A stretch of 13,382 nucleotides of DNA from assembly GCA_910580005.1 (NCBI GenBank), contig CAJTXH010000080.1:1-13382 (forward strand), read 5' to 3'. Within the stretch, counting starts at the first letter, position 1, and each line of letters begins with the position of its first letter. Shown piece by piece: positions 1-6,324 of the stretch. This stretch comes from an uncultured Lachnospiraceae bacterium. GTDB lineage: Bacteria > Bacillota > Clostridia > Lachnospirales > Lachnospiraceae. The notes beneath the pieces are model-generated. The model saw only the letters and a list, made by a program, of their open reading frames with translations. It made no database searches and was not told the DNA's origin. The translations under genes and the position numbers were made by a program.

Positions 1-9
1 AAAATCCCT

Positions 10-30
10 ATGCCACAAAAAATGTGGCAT
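10..30. repeat. Perfect 8-bp stem hairpin
   Basis: ATGCCACA and TGTGGCAT are exact reverse complements separated by five A residues. They are nested inside AAATCCC (2-8) and GGGATTT (38-44), which also pair. No T-run follows on the plus strand. On the minus strand the sequence ends in TAGGGATTTT at the window edge, so a minus-strand terminator is possible but unproven. Confidence 0.5.
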
Positions 31-132
31 TGAGGACGGGATTTAAACGCCGGCGGAGCTAAAGTGCCCCTGTCATAGAATAATTTAGCCTGGACACTGT
101 AAAACCTGCTGTTCACTGGCAAAATCTGGAAT

Positions 133-149
133 GATAACTGGAAATTATA
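133..149 (+). repeat. 17-nt repeat GATAACTGGAAATTATA, copy 1
   Basis: The 17-mer is identical to 10237-10253, and 15 of its bases (134-148) recur inverted at 260-274. All copies lie in gene-free sequence. A short palindromic-family repeat or a shared protein-binding site is possible. Confidence 0.45.
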
Positions 150-259
150 TTTTAAGGGCTTGTTTTGCTGGTTTTTAGTTAAAGTATATATTTTTTACTT
201 GCTGTTACATAAATAATGTTCCTGTATCTTCAGTCTGCCTGGATAACCTGCCACACAAC

Positions 260-274
260 ATAATTTCCAGTTAT
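260..274 (-). repeat. Inverted 15-nt copy of the ATAACTGGAAATTAT repeat
   Basis: ATAATTTCCAGTTAT is the exact reverse complement of bases 134-148. The pair brackets 111 nt of gene-free sequence, which could form the ends of a small repeat unit. Confidence 0.45.
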
Positions 275-347
275 AATATATTGCAACCTTTACATTATCC
301 TTTAATCTATCAGGGTTTGATATTTATTTTATTATTTTTTTGTAAAT

Positions 348-911
348 TTAACCATTTTTATTACTATTTCCCAGGCTGTTTTCTGACAGCTCATCTAAAA
401 TTAAATCAAGTGATACTTTAAGTTCTTTTGTAGTTTTCATCTGGTGATTTGCTATAATCTTAGCTGAATCAAGTGTTTTTGCATTAACAGCTTTTACAGC
501 TTCCTCAAGCGTCATTCCACCATCAGTCTGTACCCTGCTTCCTTCAGGTGCTGCAAACATTGACTCTGCTGCCTTTTCCATCTGCCCCCTGCTTATTACA
601 AGTATATCATCTAGTTTATCATAAACAGACTTTTCAAGCCTTATTTGTTCATCAAGCTTATTACTTAATACTTGGAATTTTTTCTCATAGTAAGCAGACT
701 TTTTATTCCACTCTTTTTCCCTGCTGTTATTTATATCTGTTATAATGCCATCTATTATAAAATAAGTTGACACAATAACTATAACTGCAATAGCTATACC
801 AAGCACTATGCCAGGTATGCTTCCTGCCAGTGCATCATGGAATATTATTTCCGACATAAGCCCTGCTGCCCATACAATAACTGACAATAATGTAGTCTTA
901 TCAAGCTCCAT
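348..911 (-). CDS. Small membrane protein with two helices and a cytosolic coiled-coil tail
   Basis: I do not recognise this protein. It is 187 residues if translation starts at the ATG at 911. An AGAGGAGGGG ribosome binding site sits just upstream of that ATG. The in-frame ATG at 929 lies upstream of this site and lacks one of its own, so I prefer 911. Two hydrophobic segments lie at about residues 7-22 and 31-53. A charged, coiled-coil-prone stretch follows at about 58-112 (NNSREKEWNKK onward), then a soluble C-terminus ending in an Asn/Ser/Lys-rich tail. The gene lies 39 nt downstream of ahcY on the same strand with no terminator between them, so the two are probably co-transcribed. The architecture is compatible with a membrane-anchored scaffold or regulatory protein, but no function can be assigned. 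Confidence 0.75.
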   Translation of the reverse strand: MELDKTTLLSVIVWAAGLMSEIIFHDALAGSIPGIVLGIAIAVIVIVSTYFIIDGIITDINNSREKEWNKKSAYYEKKFQVLSNKLDEQIRLEKSVYDKLDDILVISRGQMEKAAESMFAAPEGSRVQTDGGMTLEEAVKAVNAKTLDSAKIIANHQMKTTKELKVSLDLILDELSENSLGNSNKNG

Positions 912-950
912 AAGCCCCTCCTCTTCCATACCTGACGATATATGCCATTC

Positions 951-2195
951 CTAAAGTGATGAACTGTTAAGGTATTCCTCCTGGAATGGTGTCAGCACAT
1001 CTATTTCTTTGCCAAGGAAACCAAGCTTGCGGCGTGCAACCTCCATATCAACTTCTCTTGGCACATTAATTATTTTTTCTTTAAGTTCTTTTTCATGTTC
1101 TGCAAGATATTTTGCACTAAGTGCCTGTATTGCAAAACTCATATCCATAATCTCTGCCGGATGCCCATCACCTGCTGCAAGGTTTACAAGACGCCCCTCT
1201 GCAAGTATATATATTGTAACACCATTTGGAAGTTTATATCCCATAATGTTATTACGCATCTCTTCACTATTTATGGCAATTTCACGCAGGCGTTTCATAT
1301 CAATTTCAACATCAAAATGGCCTGCATTACAAAGGATTGCACCTTCTTTCATCTCCATAAAGTCTTCTTCATCAATGACACCAGCACAGCCTGTAACTGT
1401 TACAAAGAAATCACCATGCTTTGCTGCCTCTTTCATAGGCATTACCTCAAACCCGTCCATTACAGCCTCTATAGCCTTAACTGGGTCAATTTCTGTAACA
1501 ATGACACGTGCCCCAAGAGCCTTTGCCCTCATTGAAACACCTTTACCACACCAGCCATAACCTGCAACTACTACAATTTTTCCTGCAACAATAAGGTTTG
1601 TAGTCCTGTTAATACCATCCCATACAGACTGGCCTGTACCATACCTGTTATCAAAAAGGTGCTTGCAGTCTGCATTATTAACAAGTACCATCGGGAACTC
1701 AAGCTGCCCTGCTGCTGCCATAGCCTGAAGCCTTATTATGCCTGTTGTAGTTTCCTCACATCCTCCAATAACATATGGAAGCTGGTCTCTTTTAGTTGTA
1801 TGGAGCATATGCACCAGGTCGCCGCCATCATCAATAATTATATTTGCCTGGTGTGAAAGTACCTCTGATATATGTTCATTGTATTCTTCTTCTGTTGCCC
1901 CATGCCATGCATATACATTCAACCCTGCTCCGGCAAGTGCTGCTGCCACATCATCCTGTGTTGAAAGTGGGTTGCTTCCAGTAATATACATCTCAGCACC
2001 ACCTGCTGCGAGTACCTTGCAAAGATATGCCGTTTTAGCTTCTAAATGTATTGAAAGTGCTATTTTTTTTCCTGCAAATGGCTTTGTCTGTGAAAATTCT
2101 TTCTCTAAACTGCGCAGAAGCGGACAATTCCTGCGCACCCATTCAATTTTGTGCACACCTGAAGGTGAAAGTCTTATATCCCTTATCTGGCTCAT
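951..2195 (-). CDS. ahcY: S-adenosylhomocysteine hydrolase (short archaeal/Thermotoga-type adenosylhomocysteinase)
   Basis: This cytosolic NAD-dependent enzyme splits S-adenosylhomocysteine reversibly into homocysteine and adenosine, removing the inhibitory by-product of methylation. The protein is 414 residues. Visible motifs are STQDD (78-82), DDGGD (122-126), EETTTG (147-152), catalytic K178 and D182-N183 in CKHLFDN, the Rossmann motif GYGWCGKG (212-219), NAGHFD with H293, and GDGHP with H345. The GYGWCGKG and NLAAGDGHP forms, and the lack of the C-terminal Lys/Tyr extension of the eukaryotic enzyme, place it in the archaeal/Thermotoga subgroup. At the base-binding site HLEAKTA (50-56) replaces the eukaryotic HMTVETA, so human T57 and E59 correspond to E52 and K54. 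In methanogens a relative acts on S-inosylhomocysteine, so substrate preference is open. A GGGGG ribosome binding site precedes the ATG at 2195. Many related anaerobes use Pfs/LuxS instead. Confidence 0.95.
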   Translation of the reverse strand: MSQIRDIRLSPSGVHKIEWVRRNCPLLRSLEKEFSQTKPFAGKKIALSIHLEAKTAYLCKVLAAGGAEMYITGSNPLSTQDDVAAALAGAGLNVYAWHGATEEEYNEHISEVLSHQANIIIDDGGDLVHMLHTTKRDQLPYVIGGCEETTTGIIRLQAMAAAGQLEFPMVLVNNADCKHLFDNRYGTGQSVWDGINRTTNLIVAGKIVVVAGYGWCGKGVSMRAKALGARVIVTEIDPVKAIEAVMDGFEVMPMKEAAKHGDFFVTVTGCAGVIDEEDFMEMKEGAILCNAGHFDVEIDMKRLREIAINSEEMRNNIMGYKLPNGVTIYILAEGRLVNLAAGDGHPAEIMDMSFAIQALSAKYLAEHEKELKEKIINVPREVDMEVARRKLGFLGKEIDVLTPFQEEYLNSSSL

Positions 2196-2491
2196 AATAA
2201 TCCCCCTTACCGCCTTACATGCGGATTATAATTTACGTTTTATTTTACTTTCTAATTATAACATACAAGCTTCAAAAGTAAAGAAGTGTAAACAGAGCAC
2301 CAGGGCAAATAATGGTGAAACATATCAAAATATAAAGAAACAGGGTATTTATAAAGATATCTGGAATTATAATGCCGGAATAAAGAACTATATAGTATAT
2401 AAAGGCTACTGTTAAATTATGTATTTAAGATTTAATATAGAGAAAGCTGTAGTGAGCAGTTAAAATAGTATATGCAGAATGGAGGAATACT
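2196..2491. other. Divergent spacer between ahcY and the plus-strand genes
   Basis: This is 296 nt of AT-rich sequence between two divergently transcribed genes. The left part carries the ahcY ribosome binding site and a good minus-strand promoter (see 2255-2282). The plus-strand gene has a clear TGGAGGAATACT ribosome binding site just before 2492. Several AT-rich hexamers around 2390-2440, such as TATAGT, could serve as its -10, but none has a convincing -35. I see no SAM, SAH or other riboswitch in the roughly 50-nt ahcY leader. Confidence 0.6.
2255..2282 (-). promoter_or_regulatory. Predicted sigma-A promoter for ahcY
   Basis: Read on the minus strand, TTTACT (-35, 2282-2277) and TATAAT (-10, 2260-2255) are separated by 16 nt. 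The -10 is preceded by TG in an extended -10 arrangement. Transcription would begin about 50 nt before the ahcY start codon. The call rests on sequence match alone. Confidence 0.6.
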
Positions 2492-3151
2492 ATGAAACAG
2501 TTTTTGCAAGATTATAATATGGTCTTTGCAATGGCAGCTGCCGGCTGCCTTACAATTATGATGAAAAGCATTGCAGCTATAGTATACTATAAGCTTATCT
2601 GCCAGGCAGAACAGATGGGGAGTACCCAGAACAAATATATGAAAGCACTGGTAGGTAAAATTACTGCTTCATATAAGCTAAAACGTGAAATACACAATAT
2701 AAAATGTATTGTGGACAAGAGCATGTATAATATGCGTTTCCTTGGGATTTCAGCCGCAGGCTGGAAAAATATGGGAATTTATGGAATTTCAGCCGTATTT
2801 ATAGTACTGGTTTCTTGCCTGCTTCTGGGAGTTTACTTCCATATGTCTTATGAATGGCATGCATTAACAGGACTGTCGGCTGTTGCTGTTATAGTGCTTC
2901 TTGCAACATCAGAAATATTATTCCAGATACATAGGAAATACAGGCTTTTACAGCTACAGATGACAGACTATCTCGAAAATGTACTACAGCCTAAGCTCGA
3001 AAAGGAATATCTCCATCCTGAAGAAGAGAAGAAATACCAGAATGAGTATTTTGAAAATGAAGAACAGACAGAACAGGAAGATGAAGCTGCTGCTTCGATG
3101 GAAGACCTCAAACTTTTTGAAGAGTTTGTAGAGGAGTATTTAGCTGATTAA
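2492..3151 (+). CDS. Unknown three-helix membrane protein with acidic C-terminal tail
   Basis: I do not recognise this 219-residue protein. Hydrophobic segments lie at about residues 10-32, 94-116 and 122-146. A basic cytosol-like loop (about 45-93, with many Lys and Arg) separates the first from the second. From residue 165 the protein turns strongly acidic (EEE, ENEE, EQEDE) and ends in FEEFVEEYLAD. A TGGAGG ribosome binding site 7 nt before the ATG supports the start. The gene ends 24 nt before the MerR-like gene, and the two probably share a transcript. The mix of a membrane anchor and an acidic tail would suit a protein that recruits partners to the membrane, but that is speculation. Confidence 0.8.
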   Translation: MKQFLQDYNMVFAMAAAGCLTIMMKSIAAIVYYKLICQAEQMGSTQNKYMKALVGKITASYKLKREIHNIKCIVDKSMYNMRFLGISAAGWKNMGIYGISAVFIVLVSCLLLGVYFHMSYEWHALTGLSAVAVIVLLATSEILFQIHRKYRLLQLQMTDYLENVLQPKLEKEYLHPEEEKKYQNEYFENEEQTEQEDEAAASMEDLKLFEEFVEEYLAD

Positions 3152-3175
3152 AAAACAAAGCAAGGCAAGAAGGGC

Positions 3176-3874
3176 ATGGTTATTAGTATGGAAAAGAGAT
3201 TTAGTATTTCGGATGCATCCAGGCAGGTGGAAGTTGAAAACCACGTTTTAAGGTACTGGGAAGAAGAACTAATGCTTCCGATTGAAAGAAATGCGAAAGG
3301 ACACAGGTTTTATAAAGAAAGTGATATACAGGCACTTAAAACTATAAAAGATTTAAAGGAGCAAGGCTTCCAGCTTAAGGCAATAAAGCTTCTTATGCCT
3401 GATATCGCAAGGGTGCGTGATATGAGCCCGCAGGAAGTGTACCAGTTAAGGGAAGAGTTAAACCAGCAGGTTTTAAGGGAGGAAGAAGTGCAAGATAAAA
3501 ATGTAGTTCCGCTGCAGTCAGCAAGGCGTGCTTCAGCGCCAGCTAAAAAAAGCAGTGAAGAGAAGATGAAACAGTTTGAAAACATGTTAAGGCATATGGT
3601 TTCACGTATCATAAACGAGAATGAAACAGCATCTGAGAAACGGATTTATGAAGCGGTAAGTACAAAAATTATGAAGGAGATGGACTATATGATGAGGGAA
3701 AAGGAGGAGGTACAGGAAAAGCAGATGGAGTTACTACAGCAGATACTGGATGAAGTAAGGCGTGAAATGCCAGAAACCGCTGCAAGTAATGAGACCAGGC
3801 CAGCAGGAATACGCAAGAAAAAAAAGGAAGAAAATAAGCCCAGAAAAAGAAAATTATTTGCCAAGTCTGTTTAA
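3176..3874 (+). CDS. MerR-fold DNA-binding protein with coiled coil (RacA-like)
   Basis: The 232-residue protein begins with a MerR-type winged helix-turn-helix at about residues 9-75 (FSISDAS, LRYWEEE, ERNAKGHRFY, KAIKLL). Instead of an effector-binding domain it continues into a charged helical region, about 80-110 and 125-200, that looks coiled-coil forming. It ends in a very basic tail (KKKKEE, KPRKRK). This layout of an N-terminal MerR-like HTH, a coiled coil and a basic C-terminus matches RacA, the Bacillus chromosome-anchoring protein, and related clostridial proteins more than metal or drug sensors. It could equally be a transcription regulator of unknown target. The start at 3176 has a poorly spaced AAGAAGG upstream. 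The in-frame ATG at 3188 is an alternative, since the HTH begins after it. It follows a membrane-protein gene by 24 nt. Confidence 0.85.
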   Translation: MVISMEKRFSISDASRQVEVENHVLRYWEEELMLPIERNAKGHRFYKESDIQALKTIKDLKEQGFQLKAIKLLMPDIARVRDMSPQEVYQLREELNQQVLREEEVQDKNVVPLQSARRASAPAKKSSEEKMKQFENMLRHMVSRIINENETASEKRIYEAVSTKIMKEMDYMMREKEEVQEKQMELLQQILDEVRREMPETAASNETRPAGIRKKKKEENKPRKRKLFAKSV

Positions 3875-3939
3875 TAGTGGTATAGTTTACTGTAGAATGT
3901 TAACAGTATTTGGCTGCCAGTGGCGGCAGGGAGGATTTT

Positions 3940-4509
3940 ATGGGCAATTTTATATTTGAAAATTATGGCGGGATAGAAGGCCTTTACCATGTACAGCCAG
4001 AAGTGCACAGCGATGCAAGGGGCTATTTTATGGAAACATACAATTATAACGATTTTAAAAAAGCCGGGCTTGGCATGGTATTTGTACAGGACAACCAGTC
4101 ATTATCAGCCAAAGGGGTTTTAAGGGGGCTTCATTTCCAGAAAGAACATACACAGGGCAAGCTTGTGCGTGCAATTAGTGGTGAAATTTTTGATGTTGCT
4201 GTTGATATACGCAAAGGCTCAAAAACATATGGGAAGTGGGCTGGTGTAATATTAAGTGCAGAAAAGAAAAATATGTTATATGTCCCAGAAGGTTTTGCGC
4301 ATGGTTTTTATGTATTGTCTGATACAGCAGAATTTTTATATAAGTGCACAGACTTTTATGACCCGTCATCAGAAGCAGGGATAATGTGGAATGACCCTGC
4401 AATCGGTATAAAATGGCCAGTGCCAGAAGGAGAAGAGCCAAAGCTGGCAGAAAAAGATAAAAAGTATCCTGGCTTTTCAGATGATATTTTCCTGGAGTGC
4501 TGGACTTGA
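3940..4509 (+). CDS. rfbC: dTDP-4-dehydrorhamnose 3,5-epimerase
   Basis: This cytosolic cupin-fold enzyme inverts C3 and C5 of dTDP-4-keto-6-deoxyglucose, the third step of dTDP-L-rhamnose synthesis. The protein is 189 residues, normal for the family. Family residues visible include R27 in SDARGYF, H65 in LRGLHFQ (catalytic base), K74 in GKLVR, H121 in PEGFAHGF, Y140 in TDFYDP (catalytic acid), and the closing WNDPAIGI. I chose the ATG at 3940 because GGGAGGA sits 5 nt upstream. A TTG farther upstream at 3910 adds ten residues outside the family and has no ribosome binding site. The gene is also known as rmlC. Its partner rfbD follows after 41 nt, but rfbA and rfbB are not in this window. Confidence 0.95.
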   Translation: MGNFIFENYGGIEGLYHVQPEVHSDARGYFMETYNYNDFKKAGLGMVFVQDNQSLSAKGVLRGLHFQKEHTQGKLVRAISGEIFDVAVDIRKGSKTYGKWAGVILSAEKKNMLYVPEGFAHGFYVLSDTAEFLYKCTDFYDPSSEAGIMWNDPAIGIKWPVPEGEEPKLAEKDKKYPGFSDDIFLECWT

Positions 4510-4550
4510 TACATAAAATACCATTATAATTTACAGAAATGAGGACAGCT

Positions 4551-5420
4551 ATGGATATGGAAAAGATACTAATAACTGGAGGAAACGGGCAGCTTGGCCG
4601 TTCACTTTGCAGTATTTTAAAAGGAACAGATATAGAAGTAATTGCAACAGATGCAGATACTCTTGATATATGTAATTTTAAGCAGGCAGAAGAGTTTGTT
4701 TTAAAACATAAGCCAGATACAATAATAAACTGTGCTGCATATACGGCTGTTGACAAATGTGAAACTGATGTAGCAAATGCAGAAAGGATTAATGTGGATG
4801 GGGCAGGAAACCTTGCAATAGCCGCAGAAATGGCAGGGGCGCAGATAGTACAGGTATCAACAGATTATGTCTTTGATGGAAATGCCAGGAGGCCTTATAC
4901 TGAAGAGGATAAGGCTAACCCACAGAGTGTATATGGCAGGACAAAACTTGCAGGTGAAAAGGCGGTAACAGAAAACTGTACCAGGTATTTTATAGTAAGG
5001 ACAGCATGGCTTTATGGTGATGGAAACAACTTTGTAAAGACAATGCTTGGGCTTGCAGATAAAACGGATTGTATTAAAGTTGTAAATGACCAGTATGGAA
5101 CACCAACTTCTTCACTGGAGCTTGCAAGGATGATACTCCATATTATACCATCAGGGCAGTATGGGATATACCATGGGACATGCGAAGGTGAAACGAACTG
5201 GTATGGATTTGCATGTGAGATAATGAAACAGGCGGGCAAAGATGTAAAAGTCATGCCTGTGGCAACAGAGGAATACATAAAAAATAAAGAAGCCGCTACA
5301 AGACCAGCTTATTCTGTACTTGAAAATAAGAAACTTAATTCTATGGGCAATTACCGTATGAAAGAGTGGAAAGAGGCTTTAACGGAGTATATGCATATGA
5401 CAGGCTATTCCAGGGTATAA
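4551..5420 (+). CDS. rfbD: dTDP-4-dehydrorhamnose reductase
   Basis: This short-chain dehydrogenase-type enzyme makes dTDP-L-rhamnose by NAD(P)H reduction of the 4-keto group, the last step of the pathway, feeding rhamnose-containing wall polysaccharide. The protein is 289 residues. It shows the nucleotide-binding GGNGQLG (10-16), NCAAYTAVD (60-68), STDYVFDG (103-110), the catalytic YGRTK with Y128 and K132, and RTAWLYG (150-156). GAGGA lies 5 nt before the ATG at 4551. The in-frame ATG at 4539 overlaps this site and is less likely. It is also known as rmlD. It lies directly after rfbC and is followed by a strong terminator at 5421-5461, so it ends its transcript. Confidence 0.95.
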   Translation: MDMEKILITGGNGQLGRSLCSILKGTDIEVIATDADTLDICNFKQAEEFVLKHKPDTIINCAAYTAVDKCETDVANAERINVDGAGNLAIAAEMAGAQIVQVSTDYVFDGNARRPYTEEDKANPQSVYGRTKLAGEKAVTENCTRYFIVRTAWLYGDGNNFVKTMLGLADKTDCIKVVNDQYGTPTSSLELARMILHIIPSGQYGIYHGTCEGETNWYGFACEIMKQAGKDVKVMPVATEEYIKNKEAATRPAYSVLENKKLNSMGNYRMKEWKEALTEYMHMTGYSRV

Positions 5421-5461
5421 CAATACCACCAGCAGATGCCGTCTGCTGGTGGTATTGTTTT
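5421..5461 (+). terminator. Strong intrinsic terminator after rfbD
   Basis: A perfect 16-bp stem (5421-5436 with 5442-5457, starting CAATACCACC) closes a 5-nt loop TGCCG and is followed by TTTTGTCT. It starts right after the rfbD stop codon. It may also stop minus-strand transcription of the Ig-like gene ending at 5479, although the T-tract on that side (TTATACC) is weak. Confidence 0.9.
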
Positions 5462-5478
5462 GTCTGTACCTGCCAGGA

Positions 5479-6126
5479 TTAATTAATAGTTATCTTACAT
5501 GTGTCATAGCTGCCGTTTAAAATAGTAGCTGTAATATATGCTGTGCCTTTGGCCTTTGCATATATTTTGCCTTTAGATGAAACAGAAACTATGTCATTGT
5601 CAGAACTTCCAAACTTTGGAATTTCATCTGTGATGCTTGGCCGTAATGTATACTGGAGTTTCCTGCTTTCTCCTATACTAAGCTTATACTTTGTCTTGCG
5701 GAACTTCACGCTTACAGCCTTTGGGGTTACTTCTACTTCAAATTTTAACGTGTATGTATTAGTTACAAAAAGAAATACAGGTTCTTGTATTTTGATTGTA
5801 ATAGTAGCAGTACCCACACCAACGCCAGTGTATTCACAAGTGTTGTTTTCTCCTGGATTAACAGTAAGTATTGATTCATCTGAGCTTTTATACGAGATAT
5901 CGCTGTTATCAGGTACTTTAAAAACAGTGAGGATATTGCTTGTGCCAGTTAAAACCGAAGCACTGTCCTTTTTAAGAAAAGGCTCTTTTTTATTGGAATG
6001 TTTGGCATATTTAGGCCCACTGGCAGTTTTGATAAAAGTATCGGATGATGCAAAAGCCCTGTCGCAAGGGAGTATAAGTAAAACAGTTAGTAAGGCAAGC
6101 ATACAGATACGTAATATCTTGCGCAT
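5479..6126 (-). CDS. Secreted protein with bacterial Ig-like (BIG2) domain
   Basis: The 215-residue protein starts with a clear signal peptide: basic MRKILR, a hydrophobic core at residues 7-20, and a likely signal peptidase I site after AFA at 26. A linker rich in Lys and Ser (about 27-55) leads to two beta-rich units. The first, about 57-134, has the BIG2-like pattern YKSSDESILTV and GVGTATITIK. The second, about 135-215, is a clearer BIG2 domain: VSVKFRKTKYKLSIGES, SSDNDIVSVSSKGKIYAKAKGTAYITA. No sortase motif, membrane anchor or enzymatic domain is present, so it is probably released or loosely wall-associated. AAGGAGG precedes the start codon with good spacing. It is divergent from the two-component system genes, and a perfect palindrome at 6162-6184 lies in its upstream region. 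Confidence 0.85.
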   Translation of the reverse strand: MRKILRICMLALLTVLLILPCDRAFASSDTFIKTASGPKYAKHSNKKEPFLKKDSASVLTGTSNILTVFKVPDNSDISYKSSDESILTVNPGENNTCEYTGVGVGTATITIKIQEPVFLFVTNTYTLKFEVEVTPKAVSVKFRKTKYKLSIGESRKLQYTLRPSITDEIPKFGSSDNDIVSVSSKGKIYAKAKGTAYITATILNGSYDTCKITIN

Positions 6127-6161
6127 TTTGTCCTCCTTAAATATGGATTTAGCATAGCAGT

Positions 6162-6184
6162 TATGTAAAAAACTTTTTTACATA
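6162..6184. promoter_or_regulatory. Perfect palindrome, candidate operator
   Basis: TATGTAAAAAA (6162-6172) and TTTTTTACATA (6174-6184) are exact inverted arms around one C. The element sits about 35 nt upstream of the Ig-like gene. On the minus strand it lies just downstream of a possible -10 TATAGT (6191-6186), where a bound repressor would block initiation. The long A and T runs mean some chance contribution, and it could also form an RNA hairpin. The binding protein is unknown. Confidence 0.45.
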
Positions 6185-6249
6185 TACTATACTGTATAAA
6201 AATAATAAAAAATATAGATGTCAGAATAGTGTCATATAAGTTACTTTTT

Positions 6250-6278
6250 TTGCCATATTTATTCCGCAATTTTATATT
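6250..6278 (+). promoter_or_regulatory. Predicted sigma-A promoter for the response regulator operon
   Basis: TTGCCA (6250-6255) and TATATT (6273-6278) are separated by exactly 17 nt. The start of transcription would fall about 40 nt before the response regulator ATG at 6325. This is a sequence match only. Confidence 0.6.
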
Positions 6279-6324
6279 ATAATAAATGTACAAGAAAATT
6301 ATTACTATAGAAATGAGGTGTTGT

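Larger units (their letters stand above)
1..347. other. Gene-free left edge with structured hairpins and an inverted repeat
   Basis: I see no convincing coding sequence here. The first 44 bases can fold into a nested hairpin: ATGCCACA (10-17) pairs with TGTGGCAT (23-30) across an A5 loop, and AAATCCC (2-8) pairs with GGGATTT (38-44). A second stem, GCTAAA (58-63) with TTTAGC (84-89), encloses 20 nt. GC-rich bases at 50-57 stand out from the AT-rich surroundings. The 15-mer ATAACTGGAAATTAT (134-148) recurs inverted at 260-274. The segment could be the 3' part of a structured RNA or the end of an upstream transcript cut by the window edge. I cannot assign it to a known RNA family. The minus-strand operon from ahcY presumably ends here, but no clear intrinsic terminator is visible. 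Confidence 0.5.

Noticed and set aside
2196..2260. SAM- or SAH-responsive riboswitch in the ahcY leader
   Set aside because: The predicted leader is only about 50 nt, AT-rich, and lacks the conserved elements of these classes.
1009..2415. Long plus-strand open frames opposite ahcY (for example 1009-1560 and 1738-2415)
   Set aside because: They are antisense to a well-conserved enzyme, have no ribosome binding sites, and their composition reflects the codon bias of ahcY.
3911..3935. CTGCCA/GGCAG hairpin before rfbC as an operator
   Set aside because: The stem is five base pairs and overlaps the ribosome binding site. It is too short to distinguish from chance.
4175..4756. Minus-strand 193-codon frame across rfbC and rfbD
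   Set aside because: It spans two recognised genes and their spacer and shows no known domain or ribosome binding site.
6054..6074. Possible lipoprotein box (ILPC) in the Ig-like protein's signal peptide
   Set aside because: Proline at the -1 position does not fit the lipobox, and AFA a few residues later is a good signal peptidase I site.
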